DNA from: Streptomyces sp. UW30
Lineage (GTDB): Bacteria; Actinomycetota; Actinomycetes; Streptomycetales; Streptomycetaceae
Length of the DNA: 50,197 nucleotides
Assembly: GCF_008042075.1 (NCBI RefSeq)
Contig: NZ_RDBN01000043.1
Span: forward strand, 105,792 to 155,988
Direction: 5' to 3'
Shown here: in pieces, positions 29,587-37,600 of the stretch
Numbering within the stretch: position 1 is the first letter of the stretch
Layout of the letters: every line of letters begins with the position of its first letter
The notes under the pieces: model-generated
The model's database searches: none
What the model saw: the letters and a program-made list of their open reading frames with translations, nothing else
What the model was told of the DNA's origin: nothing
Translations under genes and position numbers: made by a program

Positions 29587-30549
29587 ATGAGCACTGCACA
29601 GCACAAGATCGGTTCGGGCTTCGGCGCCCGCAGCACCGCCGACGACGTACTCAGCGGCATCGACCTGTCCGGCAAGCTCGCCATCGTCACCGGCGGCTAC
29701 TCGGGGCTGGGTCTGGAGACCACGCGTGCCCTCACGAAGGCCGGCGCCCGGGTCGTCGTGCCCGCCCGTCGTCCGGACACCGCGCGCGAGGCCCTGCAGG
29801 GCCTGGACGGGGTCGAGGTGGACGAGCTGGACCTCGGTGACCTGGAGAGTGTGCGCGGCTTCGCCGAGCGGTTCCTCGCGTCCGGCCGCACGGTCGACTT
29901 CGTGATCGACAACGCCGGGATCATGGCCTGCCCGGAGACCCGGGTCGGGCCCGGCTGGGAGGCGCAGTTCGCCACCAACCACCTCGGGCACTTCGCCCTG
30001 GTCAACCGCCTGTGGCCGGCGATCGAGCCGGGCGGCGCCCGCGTGGTGTCCGTGTCCTCGCGCGGCCACCACCAGTCCGGGATCCACTGGGACGACATCC
30101 ACTGGCGGCACGGCTACGACAAGTGGGACGCGTACGGTCAGGCCAAGACCGCGAACGTCCTGTTCGCCGTCCACCTCGACAAGCTCGGTGCCGACCGCGG
30201 CGTACGGGCCTTCGCCCTCCACCCCGGTGGCATCCTCACCCCGCTGCAGCGCCACCTCCCCAGGGAGGAGATGGTCGAGCGCGGCTGGATCGACGAGCAG
30301 GGCAACCTGCTCCATCCCGAGGCCTTCAAGACGCCGGAGCAGGGCGCGGCCACACAGGTGTGGGCGGCGACCTCGCCCCAGCTGGACGGCATGGGCGGCG
30401 TCTACCTGGAGGACTGCGACATCGCCGAGCTCGCCGTCGAAGGCGAGGAGCGCAGCGGCGTCAAGGACTGGGCGGTCGACCCGGCGCAGGCGGCCCGGCT
30501 GTGGGAGCTGTCCGCGGAGCTGACGGGCGTCGACGCGTTCGCCGGGTAG
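29587..30549 (+). CDS. SDR family oxidoreductase
   Basis: A 320-residue short-chain dehydrogenase/reductase of the retinol-dehydrogenase/WWOX-like type. It has the cofactor motif TGGYSGLG (about 37-44), the NAG motif in DFVIDNAGIMA, FATNHLGHFALVNRL, catalytic Ser in VVSVSSRGHH and YGQAKTAN (YxxxK). The ATG at 29587 lacks a Shine-Dalgarno sequence. The promoter just upstream supports leaderless translation and MerR-type activation. The substrate is unknown. The gene is separated from the upstream PHP gene by the small RNA locus. Confidence 0.93.
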   Translation: MSTAQHKIGSGFGARSTADDVLSGIDLSGKLAIVTGGYSGLGLETTRALTKAGARVVVPARRPDTAREALQGLDGVEVDELDLGDLESVRGFAERFLASGRTVDFVIDNAGIMACPETRVGPGWEAQFATNHLGHFALVNRLWPAIEPGGARVVSVSSRGHHQSGIHWDDIHWRHGYDKWDAYGQAKTANVLFAVHLDKLGADRGVRAFALHPGGILTPLQRHLPREEMVERGWIDEQGNLLHPEAFKTPEQGAATQVWAATSPQLDGMGGVYLEDCDIAELAVEGEERSGVKDWAVDPAQAARLWELSAELTGVDAFAG

Positions 30550-30574
30550 TGCGGGAGGGCGCGTTCGAGCGGAC

Positions 30575-30811
30575 TCAAGCAGGCGGCTCCTGAGGCGTCG
30601 GATGTTCAGGGTGGACCGTGCCGGACCGTGGTGCGCCCTTGCGGCCCGTGCCCGCCTCGTCCGTGTCCGGGACGTCGTCCGCTTCCGCTTCGTCCGCGGG
30701 CTTCACGGGCACCTCCCAGGGGTCCTCCCCCGCGCCCGCCTGCTGGTCCGGCGGGTCCCTGGGTACCGGATCCGCGGACCCGCCCGGCGCCTCACGACGA
30801 TGGTCGTCCAT
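30575..30811 (-). CDS. Small acidic, Pro-rich disordered protein
   Basis: A 78-residue protein, almost free of hydrophobic residues and rich in Pro, Glu, Asp and Ala (for example PADEAEADDVPDTDEAGTG). It is predicted to be unfolded. The ATG has GGGAGG 6 nt upstream, which is the main reason to accept it as real. I do not recognise a family. It ends 25 bp from the convergent SDR gene and lies 63 bp downstream of the ROK gene, possibly as its second cistron. Confidence 0.6.
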   Translation of the reverse strand: MDDHRREAPGGSADPVPRDPPDQQAGAGEDPWEVPVKPADEAEADDVPDTDEAGTGRKGAPRSGTVHPEHPTPQEPPA

Positions 30812-30874
30812 GGCTGCACCTCCCTCGCGTCGTCCAAGGGCCCCGCGAGTACCGTCCCCGCAGGCGGCGAAACC

Positions 30875-32152
30875 TCAGGTCGGCACTCGCTCCGCAAGCT
30901 CGGTGGGCCGAGTGTCCGGCGCGGGCTCGGCGCGCCTGCCGCCGTGGGCGAAGAAGTCGGCGAGCGGCAGGATCGCGGCGCCGACGGTGACCGCGTCCGG
31001 GCCGAGCCTGCCGAGGTCGATGGTGACCTTGTGGGCGGGATGCCGCAGGGCGTACGAGGCCGCGTGCCGGCGTACGTCGGGCAGGAAGCGGGCGCCGAGC
31101 TGGAGTCCGGCCCAGCCGCCGATGAGGATGCGCTCGGGCTGAAAGAGGTTGATCAGGTCGGACAGGCCCGCGCCCACGTACTCGGCGGTCTCCTCCAGCA
31201 CGCCGACGGCCACCGGGTCGGCCTCCCGGCCCTCGGCCGGATACGCGCCGGCCAGCATCGCCGTCAGCGCGGTCTCCTCGTCGGCGTCCTTGGGCACGCT
31301 CCCACCCTGCTCGCGCCAGCGGTCGATGAGCGACTCGGCGCCCGCGTAGGCCTCCAGGCAGCCGAGGGCACCGCACCGGCAGCGGCGCCCCCTGACCCGT
31401 ACCGTCAGATGACCCCACTCGACGGCCCGCCCGTGCTCCACCTCGGGGGTGACCAGGCAGGCGCCGACGCCGGAGCCGAAGAGCACGACGACGGCATTGC
31501 GGGCGCCGCGCCCGCCGCCGAACCACATCTCGGCCTGGCCGAGGGTCCGGGCGCCGTTGTCGATGAAGTACGGGACGCCGTCCGGTAGTTGGGAGCCGTC
31601 GCGCAGGAGCTTCTCCAGCGGTACGGCGTCCCAGCCGATGGTCTGCCCGTGCACCACGGCCCCGAGCTCGCCGGTGTCCTCGACGATGCCGGGGACGCCG
31701 ATGCCGACGCCGAGCAGCCGCTCGGGCCCGATACCGGCCTCCGCGAGAACCTCGGCGATGCCGTCGCGCACGTGGCCGACGATGCCCTCGACCTCGTACC
31801 GCTCTCGCACCAACGGCCGTTCCGCGCGGGCGAGTTCGGTGAGGGTCAGGTCGAACAGGCCGATCCGCACCCGGGTCTCGCCCACGTCGACGCCGATCAT
31901 GTGGCCGCTGCCGGGGGCGACGCGCAGCAGGATGCGAGGCCGGCCGCCGTCGGAGTCGACGCTGCCGGCCTCCTCGACCAGGCCGTCGGCGATCAGCTCG
32001 GCGACGACGTTGCTGACGGAACCGGAGCTGAGCCCGGTCGCCGGGCCCAGCTCGAAGCGGCTGAGGGGGCCGTCGAAGTACAGGCGCTGAAGTACGGCGG
32101 TACGGTTGCCCCGCCTGAGGTCCCGTACCGTGCGCCCATTACGCCCCGCCAT
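30875..32152 (-). CDS. ROK family transcriptional regulator
   Basis: A 425-residue ROK protein. An N-terminal winged helix (about 15-70, VLQRLYFDGPLSRFELGPATGLSSGSVSNVVAELIADGLV) is followed by a sugar-kinase-like domain with GVDVGETRVRIGLFD, the GIGVPGIVEDTG segment and the zinc motif CRCGALGCLEAYAG. It is likely a repressor that senses a sugar or sugar phosphate, in the manner of NagC/Mlc/XylR. GGAGGGAG precedes the ATG. It lies 60 bp downstream of the CYP102 gene on the same strand. No sugar-uptake genes are visible nearby, so the target is unknown. Confidence 0.93.
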   Translation of the reverse strand: MAGRNGRTVRDLRRGNRTAVLQRLYFDGPLSRFELGPATGLSSGSVSNVVAELIADGLVEEAGSVDSDGGRPRILLRVAPGSGHMIGVDVGETRVRIGLFDLTLTELARAERPLVRERYEVEGIVGHVRDGIAEVLAEAGIGPERLLGVGIGVPGIVEDTGELGAVVHGQTIGWDAVPLEKLLRDGSQLPDGVPYFIDNGARTLGQAEMWFGGGRGARNAVVVLFGSGVGACLVTPEVEHGRAVEWGHLTVRVRGRRCRCGALGCLEAYAGAESLIDRWREQGGSVPKDADEETALTAMLAGAYPAEGREADPVAVGVLEETAEYVGAGLSDLINLFQPERILIGGWAGLQLGARFLPDVRRHAASYALRHPAHKVTIDLGRLGPDAVTVGAAILPLADFFAHGGRRAEPAPDTRPTELAERVPT

Positions 32153-32212
32153 GCGGCTCCCTCCGGATCACCCCTGGTCCCCCACCGTGTTCGGACCGCC
32201 TCCCATTGTGAC

Positions 32213-35200
32213 CTACGCCGCGTAGACGTCTTCCACGTAGCGGCCGTCGGCGATCAACGCGTCCAGCCATCGCTCGGCCGCCGCGTCGTCGGCGCCCGGC
32301 GTGCGCTCCCGGTACAGCGTACGGAAGGCCTCCCGCACGCCCGGTGCCATGCGGGAGCCGTCGCCGCAGACGTACACCCGGGCGCCGGCGCCGAGCAGCT
32401 TCCAGACGTCGTCGGCCTCGGCCGCGATGCGGTGCTGGACGAATGTACCGGCGGTGCTGAAGGCCGGTCGCAGCGAGACGGCTCCGGCCGAGTCGGCGGC
32501 GTGCAGCTCCTCGGCGTGCAGGAAGTCGGCGTCGGGGGCGTCGCAGCCGAAGTAGCACAGGGCCGGGGCGAGTTCGTCGCCGGCCGCGAGGGCCGCCGTA
32601 CGGTCGGCGACGGCGCCGCGGAACGGGGCGAGGCCGGTGCCGGCGGCCACCATGACGACCGGTGTTCCGGCGTCGATCCGGAAGGCTTCCCGGCACGGCT
32701 GGACGCGGGCGTACACCGTGTCGCCGGGCCGGACGTCGGTGAGGTGGCCGGATCCCGTACCTCGGTGGACGCCCCTGCCCGAGCGCGCGGGGGCCTGAAG
32801 CAGGGAGATCATCAGGTCCGCGTGGCCGGGGTCGACGGCGGGCGAGGAGGAGATCGAGTAGTGGCGGGGGCGCAGCGGGGTGAGCAGGTCGAGGAGCGTC
32901 GGCCAGTCCAGGGCGCCGCGCAGGGCGGGGAAGTCCTCGATCAGCTCGACCAGGGTGCGCGGATCGTCGCGCAGCTCTGTCAGCGCGACGCGCTCCGGCG
33001 GGCAGGGGTTGGCGGCGGCCAGCGCGGACAGCTGGGCGGTGCTGGGGCGCTCCTGCAACTCGACGTGGCGGGTGAGGAGTTGGCGTACGGTCAGCGGCCG
33101 GTCGACCGCCAGGCCGTCGCGGCGGGGGCGGGTGGCGCGGATGTCCAGGACGGTGTCGAGGTCGACGCCGAGCGCGGCGGCGCATCGCTCGACCAGGGCC
33201 GGGGAATTGGCGGGCAGGACGGTGAGGTGGTCGGCGGTGCGGTAGGTGACGCCTTCGGGGAGGGCGAGACGGACGAAGCGCTTGCGACGCGGGTGGTCGG
33301 GGGCGGTGAGGTCGTACGCCTCGGTGACCGTCATGGGGACGAGTCCGTGCCGTTCGGCGAGGGCGTCCAGCGGGCCGCCGGTCAGGGCACGGACCTCGTA
33401 GGCCGCTGTGGGTTCCTCGGCGGTGGCGGCCGCGTCGGGGTCGCCGTAGCGCTCCAGCAGGGCCGTCCGCAGGCGGGTCGTGAAGTCGCGGACGGCGCCG
33501 GTCAGGTCGCCCGAGGCGTCGGCGGCGGCGCGGTCGAGGAGGCGGGTGGCGCCGAGGTCGGCGAGGCGGTCGTCGATGCGGGTGGGGACCTGCTGGTAGG
33601 TGGCGGCCCAGTTGCGGTCGCCGACGCCGAGGACGGCGTAGGTGACGTCCGTGGCGTCGCCGGGCTCCTCCAGCCGGGCGGTGAAGGCGGTGGCGTCGTC
33701 GGTGGGGCGGCCGTTGTAGGAGGCGGCGGTGATCACGACGGGCCGGTCGGTGGGCAGGCCGCCCGCGTAGGCGTCCAGCGGCGCGACCTCGGTCTCGCAG
33801 CCGACGGCGGCGGCCTCGTCGGCGAGGGACGCGGCGAACTCGCGGCAGGTGCCGTAGTTGCTGCCGTGCAGGAAGAGCGCGCGGGTGCCCGGGCGGACGC
33901 GGGCGGGCAGTGCCGCGGTCTCGGTGTCCCCCGGTGCCTCGGCATGCAGGCTTCCCGGCAGCGGCGCGTGGATGCGTTCGGCGGTGGTGCGCGGAGTCAG
34001 GGTCAGGGTGAAGCCCTCGGGCTTGAGGGTGAGGGTCTCCTTGACGGTGAGGCGGTAGTCGGCGTGGTCGCGCAGCCGGTAGCGGTGGACGAGCATCGCC
34101 AGCAGCATGGTGGCCTCGTGCAGCGCGAACTGCCGCCCGATGCAGGCGCGTTCACCGGTCCCGAACGGCTTGAAGGCGTGCACGGGCCGGGCCTCCTCGG
34201 CCTCGGGCGTGAAGCGTGAGGGGTCGAACAGCTCGGGGTTGTCGCCCCAGACGGGCTGCCGGTGGAGCATCGGGGTGAGCACGAGGGCGGCCTGTCCGGC
34301 GCGCAGCGGGATGCGTCCGCCGAGCAAGGTGTCCTCGCGGGCCTGCCGGGAGAACACGGCGGCCGTCGGCCACAGCCGCAGCGCCTCGTTGAGGACCTGG
34401 CGGGTGTACGTCAGCCTGCCGATCTCGTCGTACGCCGGCTCCGGGTCGGCCTGGTCGCCCCACAGCGCGTCCACCTCGCGCCGTACGAGTTCCAGGGCCG
34501 TCGGATGCTTGGCGAGGTAGTACAGGGCGAAGGACATCGCGCCGGAGGTGGTCTCGTGCCCGGCGATCAGGAAGGTGATGACCTGGTTGCGGATGTTGGC
34601 GGTGTCGAGGGTGGTGCCGTCGGCCGGGTGCGCGGCGGTGAGCATCAGGCCCAGGAGGTCCTCGGCGGCGCTCTGGTCGGTGCCGGTGCGGGCGGCGATG
34701 ACGTCGTCGACGACCTGGGCGAGGTAGGCGGCGTCGTCCCGGAAGGCCGCGTCGGCCGCCGAGTAGTCCCGGCCGGGGACCCGGGCGAGCCGGGTCATGC
34801 TCCATTCCAGGCAGCGGACCATCGACTCGACGAAGGGGTGCGGCTCGGGCCGCTCGAAGGAGCCGAAGTCGTAGTCGAACCCGGCGAGCCCGATGGTGTC
34901 CAGGGTCATGCGGGTCATGTCGTCGGGGACGTTCACCGGCCGTCCGGCGCGGGCGTCGCGGTCCCAGGAGTCGATGAGCCGGCGGGCCACCTTCAGCATC
35001 ACGGGGTGGTAGGTGCGCATCGAGCCGAGCGCGAAGGCGGGCATGAGGATGTCGTGCGCCTTGGCCCAGTTGGGCTCGTCGTTGTACGCGGTGAACAGGC
35101 CGTCCGCGGCGAACTCGCGGACGTTCTCCAGACCGGGCCCGATGTGCTTGGCGAACCGCCGCTCGTCGGCGAGCTCGGCCACCAGGTCCAGGTCGCCCAC

Positions 35201-35371
35201 GAACAGGGCGTCCCGCCCGTACAGCCGCCGCACGAACACGGGCCCGTGCTCGCGCATCAGCTCCATGGCCTGCTGGACGGGTGTGCCGCCGGGTCCGGTG
35301 GCGGAGATGTCGGCGACGGGGACGCCCGGGAGGGCGTCTGCGGTCTGCGGGTCGAGCGCGGTGGGGGGCAT
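32213..35371 (-). CDS. CYP102-type self-sufficient P450:reductase fusion
   Basis: A 1052-residue natural fusion like P450 BM3. The P450 domain (1-465) has AGHETT (270-275), ExxR (Glu329-Arg332) and FGTGERACIG with Cys410. The linker leads to a flavodoxin-like FMN domain (about 497-640, FLHGSNYGTCREFA and VLGVGDRNWAATYQ). An FAD/NADPH domain follows (about 660-1052, RHYSISSSP, GTGLAPFRG, YFGCDAPDADFLH, VYVCGDGSRM). Family members hydroxylate fatty acids with NADPH and need no other partner. The ATG at 35371 fits the family start. It is divergent from a PAS/LuxR-type regulator across an intergenic palindrome, the likely inducer switch. Confidence 0.96.
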   Translation of the reverse strand: MPPTALDPQTADALPGVPVADISATGPGGTPVQQAMELMREHGPVFVRRLYGRDALFVGDLDLVAELADERRFAKHIGPGLENVREFAADGLFTAYNDEPNWAKAHDILMPAFALGSMRTYHPVMLKVARRLIDSWDRDARAGRPVNVPDDMTRMTLDTIGLAGFDYDFGSFERPEPHPFVESMVRCLEWSMTRLARVPGRDYSAADAAFRDDAAYLAQVVDDVIAARTGTDQSAAEDLLGLMLTAAHPADGTTLDTANIRNQVITFLIAGHETTSGAMSFALYYLAKHPTALELVRREVDALWGDQADPEPAYDEIGRLTYTRQVLNEALRLWPTAAVFSRQAREDTLLGGRIPLRAGQAALVLTPMLHRQPVWGDNPELFDPSRFTPEAEEARPVHAFKPFGTGERACIGRQFALHEATMLLAMLVHRYRLRDHADYRLTVKETLTLKPEGFTLTLTPRTTAERIHAPLPGSLHAEAPGDTETAALPARVRPGTRALFLHGSNYGTCREFAASLADEAAAVGCETEVAPLDAYAGGLPTDRPVVITAASYNGRPTDDATAFTARLEEPGDATDVTYAVLGVGDRNWAATYQQVPTRIDDRLADLGATRLLDRAAADASGDLTGAVRDFTTRLRTALLERYGDPDAAATAEEPTAAYEVRALTGGPLDALAERHGLVPMTVTEAYDLTAPDHPRRKRFVRLALPEGVTYRTADHLTVLPANSPALVERCAAALGVDLDTVLDIRATRPRRDGLAVDRPLTVRQLLTRHVELQERPSTAQLSALAAANPCPPERVALTELRDDPRTLVELIEDFPALRGALDWPTLLDLLTPLRPRHYSISSSPAVDPGHADLMISLLQAPARSGRGVHRGTGSGHLTDVRPGDTVYARVQPCREAFRIDAGTPVVMVAAGTGLAPFRGAVADRTAALAAGDELAPALCYFGCDAPDADFLHAEELHAADSAGAVSLRPAFSTAGTFVQHRIAAEADDVWKLLGAGARVYVCGDGSRMAPGVREAFRTLYRERTPGADDAAAERWLDALIADGRYVEDVYAA

Positions 35372-35450
35372 GGCGCGACAACTGCCTTTCGCGGTACGGG
35401 AGTACTGCGATCCAGGTTGGTCGACGGGTCCCGCCCGCCGGAGCGCCGGA

Positions 35451-35468
35451 ACTACATGATTATGTAGT
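35451..35468. promoter_or_regulatory. Operator between CYP102 and the PAS-LuxR regulator
   Basis: ACTACATGATTATGTAGT is a perfect 7-4-7 palindrome, strikingly AT-rich. It sits 80 bp upstream of the P450 start and 45 bp upstream of the regulator start. Confidence 0.6.
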
Positions 35469-35512
35469 GCACAGCCATGAGCCGCTCTTGCAGCGGGTCT
35501 CCGGAGGTGCTG

Positions 35513-36160
35513 ATGGACCGGACCCACCCGGAGGCCGTCGTGTGGCGCAACCGCGCCCTGATGGTCTTCGACCGCGTCGCCGTGCCGGTCGCGGTCTGTG
35601 ATGTGTACGGCGCGGTCCAGCTGGCCAACCCCGCGATGGCGGCGGAGTGCGGTACGACCCCGGGGCGGCTGCGCGGCCGGGATGTGCTGGAGCTGTTCCG
35701 GCCGCAGGAGGCGACGCAGGTCAAGCGGATCGTCGAGGCGCTGCGGCTGCGACACCGTTCGCGCTATCAGGTGTCGGTGCGCTGGCGGGCTCCCGACGGT
35801 GCGGAGCGCTACGGGGAGCTCACGGCTGACCCGGTGAGCGACACCGTGGAGGAGACGCCGGCGCTGCTGGTGATGCTCCGTGTGCTGGGTGAGCGCGAGC
35901 CGTCTCCCGAATCGCCGCCCACGCGGGTCACGCCTATGGAGGCGCGCATCCTGGCGCTGCTCGCCGGGGGCGCCACCACTGCGCGGGCCGCCCGGGAGAC
36001 CGACCTGACGGTGGACGGCGTGAACTACCACCTGCGGCGCCTGTCGGCACGGTGGAGCGCGGCCAACCGTACGGAACTGGTCGCCCGCGCCTATGCACTG
36101 GGCGTGCTCGCCCCCGGGGTGTGGCCGCCGGCGCCCACGGCCTCGGCCGGGTCGGAGTAG
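35513..36160 (+). CDS. PAS domain protein with LuxR-type helix-turn-helix
   Basis: A 215-residue regulator. A PAS domain covers about 12-120 (LMVFDRVAVPVAVCDVYGAVQLANPAMAAECGTTPGRLRGRDVLELF). A compact LuxR-like DNA-binding region covers about 143-195 (VTPMEARILALLAGGATTARAARETDLTVDGVNYHLRRLSARWSAANRTELVARAYALG). The ATG at 35513 is set by GGAGGT 5 nt upstream; the longer frame from 35477 lacks this. It is divergent from CYP102 and probably controls it through the ACTACAT palindrome. The PAS domain could sense a fatty acid, heme or redox signal. Its 3' end overlaps the convergent DUF3626 gene by 70 bp. Confidence 0.88.
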   Translation: MDRTHPEAVVWRNRALMVFDRVAVPVAVCDVYGAVQLANPAMAAECGTTPGRLRGRDVLELFRPQEATQVKRIVEALRLRHRSRYQVSVRWRAPDGAERYGELTADPVSDTVEETPALLVMLRVLGEREPSPESPPTRVTPMEARILALLAGGATTARAARETDLTVDGVNYHLRRLSARWSAANRTELVARAYALGVLAPGVWPPAPTASAGSE

Positions 36161-37014
36161 GCCGTGCCCGCGCCCTTGGGGGCACCGAAGCGCGCCAGGG
36201 TGTGCCAGACCTTCTTCAGGTCCTGGAGCTCGTACCGTCCGGTGCGCGCGGCGTCCCCGATGACGCGCGGGTCGACACGGCCGTCCTCGGCGATCCGGGC
36301 GCCGAGATCGACGTACTCCTGGCCGCGGTAGTCCGCGTGGCGGCGCAGTTCGGGCACGGTGAGGCGGTAGCCGGGGTGCCATTCGACGGGGCAGGGCAAG
36401 AGGCGGGCCGCGGTCTCGACCGGGGTGCCGCGGTAGCAGGCGTCCAGGACGACGGCCTCCACGTCACGTGCGAGGACCACCGCGCCGTGGATCTGCGCCT
36501 CGATGTAGTCGTCGAGGGCGTCCCGGTCGTCGGTCTCGGCGAGGGCGACCAGGTGCATGCCCGCGGCGACCCCGAAGTCGGTCGGTTCGGCCGCGCTGTC
36601 GGGGTAGCAGAAGGTGGCACGGGCGAGGGCCTCGCCGGTCAGGCGGAAGTGCGCCGAGCCGAACCTCGGGGCGGCGCCGACGACTTGGCGCCGGAAGTTC
36701 AGCGCGCCGTACACGGGCCGCTCGGGCGCGCTCGCGTCGTCGTACATCCCGCCGAAGATCCGACTCTCCCAGCGCCACCGGTCGCCGTCGGGGTGGGCCG
36801 TGAGCCCGCCGTTGCTGGTGCCGGTGACGAACTGCGAGTGGTACGTGCCGTCCTCGGCCAGCGCGCGCAGGATCGGTACCGTCCGCACGAGCCGGTCCGG
36901 ATGGAAGTTGAGGGTGACACGCACATCGGGGTCGAGGGCCGGCCCCGTGGAGGAGTCCGCGACATGCCGCAGGGCCGCCCGGGACCGAGGTGACCCGGGA
37001 TCGCTGAAATTCAC
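36091..37014 (-). CDS. DUF3626 protein
   Basis: A 307-residue protein matching the DUF3626 pattern: VRVTLNFHPDRLV, YHSQFVTGTSNGGLTAHPDGDRWRWE and ARDVEAVVLDACYRGTPVE, with GRYELQDLKKVWHTLARFG near the end. The biochemical function is unknown; the conserved HPDR and Asn/Gly residues suggest an enzyme. The GTG at 37014 has AAAGGGAG nearby. It shares a palindromic promoter region with the divergent FBP gene and overlaps the PAS-LuxR gene tail-to-tail. Confidence 0.85.
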   Translation of the reverse strand: MNFSDPGSPRSRAALRHVADSSTGPALDPDVRVTLNFHPDRLVRTVPILRALAEDGTYHSQFVTGTSNGGLTAHPDGDRWRWESRIFGGMYDDASAPERPVYGALNFRRQVVGAAPRFGSAHFRLTGEALARATFCYPDSAAEPTDFGVAAGMHLVALAETDDRDALDDYIEAQIHGAVVLARDVEAVVLDACYRGTPVETAARLLPCPVEWHPGYRLTVPELRRHADYRGQEYVDLGARIAEDGRVDPRVIGDAARTGRYELQDLKKVWHTLARFGAPKGAGTAYSDPAEAVGAGGHTPGASTPSA

Positions 37015-37035
37015 TGGCTCCCTTTCATCCAGCCT

Positions 37036-37071
37036 GCCTAATCTAGGCGCAAACCTAGGACTCCTAGGTTT
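37036..37071. promoter_or_regulatory. Double CCTA/TAGG palindrome between DUF3626 and FBP genes
   Basis: The arms AAACCTAGGA (37051-37060) and TCCTAGGTTT (37062-37071) form a perfect palindrome around one C. A smaller dyad, GCCTA-ATC-TAGGC (37036-37048), lies directly beside it. Both contain CCTA and TAGG, so they look like two sites for one regulator acting on both divergent genes. Confidence 0.65.
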
Positions 37072-37098
37072 CGCAGACCGACTCCCAGGAGGCTCCCC

Positions 37099-37593
37099 AT
37101 GAGGCCACTCGCCGAGCAGGACATCCGCAACTCATTTATCAACTGCTCGAAGGGGGAGGCCAAGCGGGTGTCCCTCCCCCGCGATCTCGACGAACGCCCC
37201 TGGGACGACCTCGACTTCCTCGGCTGGCGGGATCCGGGGGCACCCGACCGCAGCTATCTGGTGACCGAGCGGGAGGGCGGCCCCGTGGGCATCACCCTGC
37301 GCTTTCCGTCCTCGCAGCGCGGGTTCCTGCACCGCAGCATGTGCTCCCTGTGTCTGACGACCCATCCGGGCGGCGGTGTCTCGCTGATGACGGCCCGCAA
37401 GGCGGGTGCGGCAGGGCGCGAGGGCAATTCGGTGGGCCTGTACATGTGCACCGACCTGGCGTGCTCCCTGTACGTGCGCGGGAAGAAGGTCCCGCAGTCG
37501 GGGAGCCGCTTCGAGGAGAGCCTGACACTGGAGGAACAGATCGCCCGGACGACGGGCAATCTGTCCTCCTTCCTCGACAAGCTGTACGTCTGA
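37099..37593 (+). CDS. FBP domain protein (EF-G-binding, FusB-like zinc finger)
   Basis: A 164-residue protein of the FBP (fibronectin/elongation-factor-G-binding) family. The C-terminal treble-clef zinc finger has CSLCLTTH (about 82-89) and MCTDLACSLYVRGKK (about 116-130), giving four cysteine ligands. FusB-type proteins bind EF-G and release it from stalled ribosomes, giving fusidic acid tolerance; chromosomal homologues in actinobacteria are less studied. AGGAGG is 6 nt from the ATG. It is divergent from DUF3626 with a strong shared palindrome, so its expression is probably inducible. Confidence 0.88.
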   Translation: MRPLAEQDIRNSFINCSKGEAKRVSLPRDLDERPWDDLDFLGWRDPGAPDRSYLVTEREGGPVGITLRFPSSQRGFLHRSMCSLCLTTHPGGGVSLMTARKAGAAGREGNSVGLYMCTDLACSLYVRGKKVPQSGSRFEESLTLEEQIARTTGNLSSFLDKLYV

Positions 37594-37600
37594 CGGGCCC

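Noticed and set aside
35372..36382. Upstream extension of the CYP102 reading frame to 36382
   Set aside because: The extension runs antisense through the PAS-LuxR gene and lacks any domain. The family start MPPTALDPQ at 35371 is natural.
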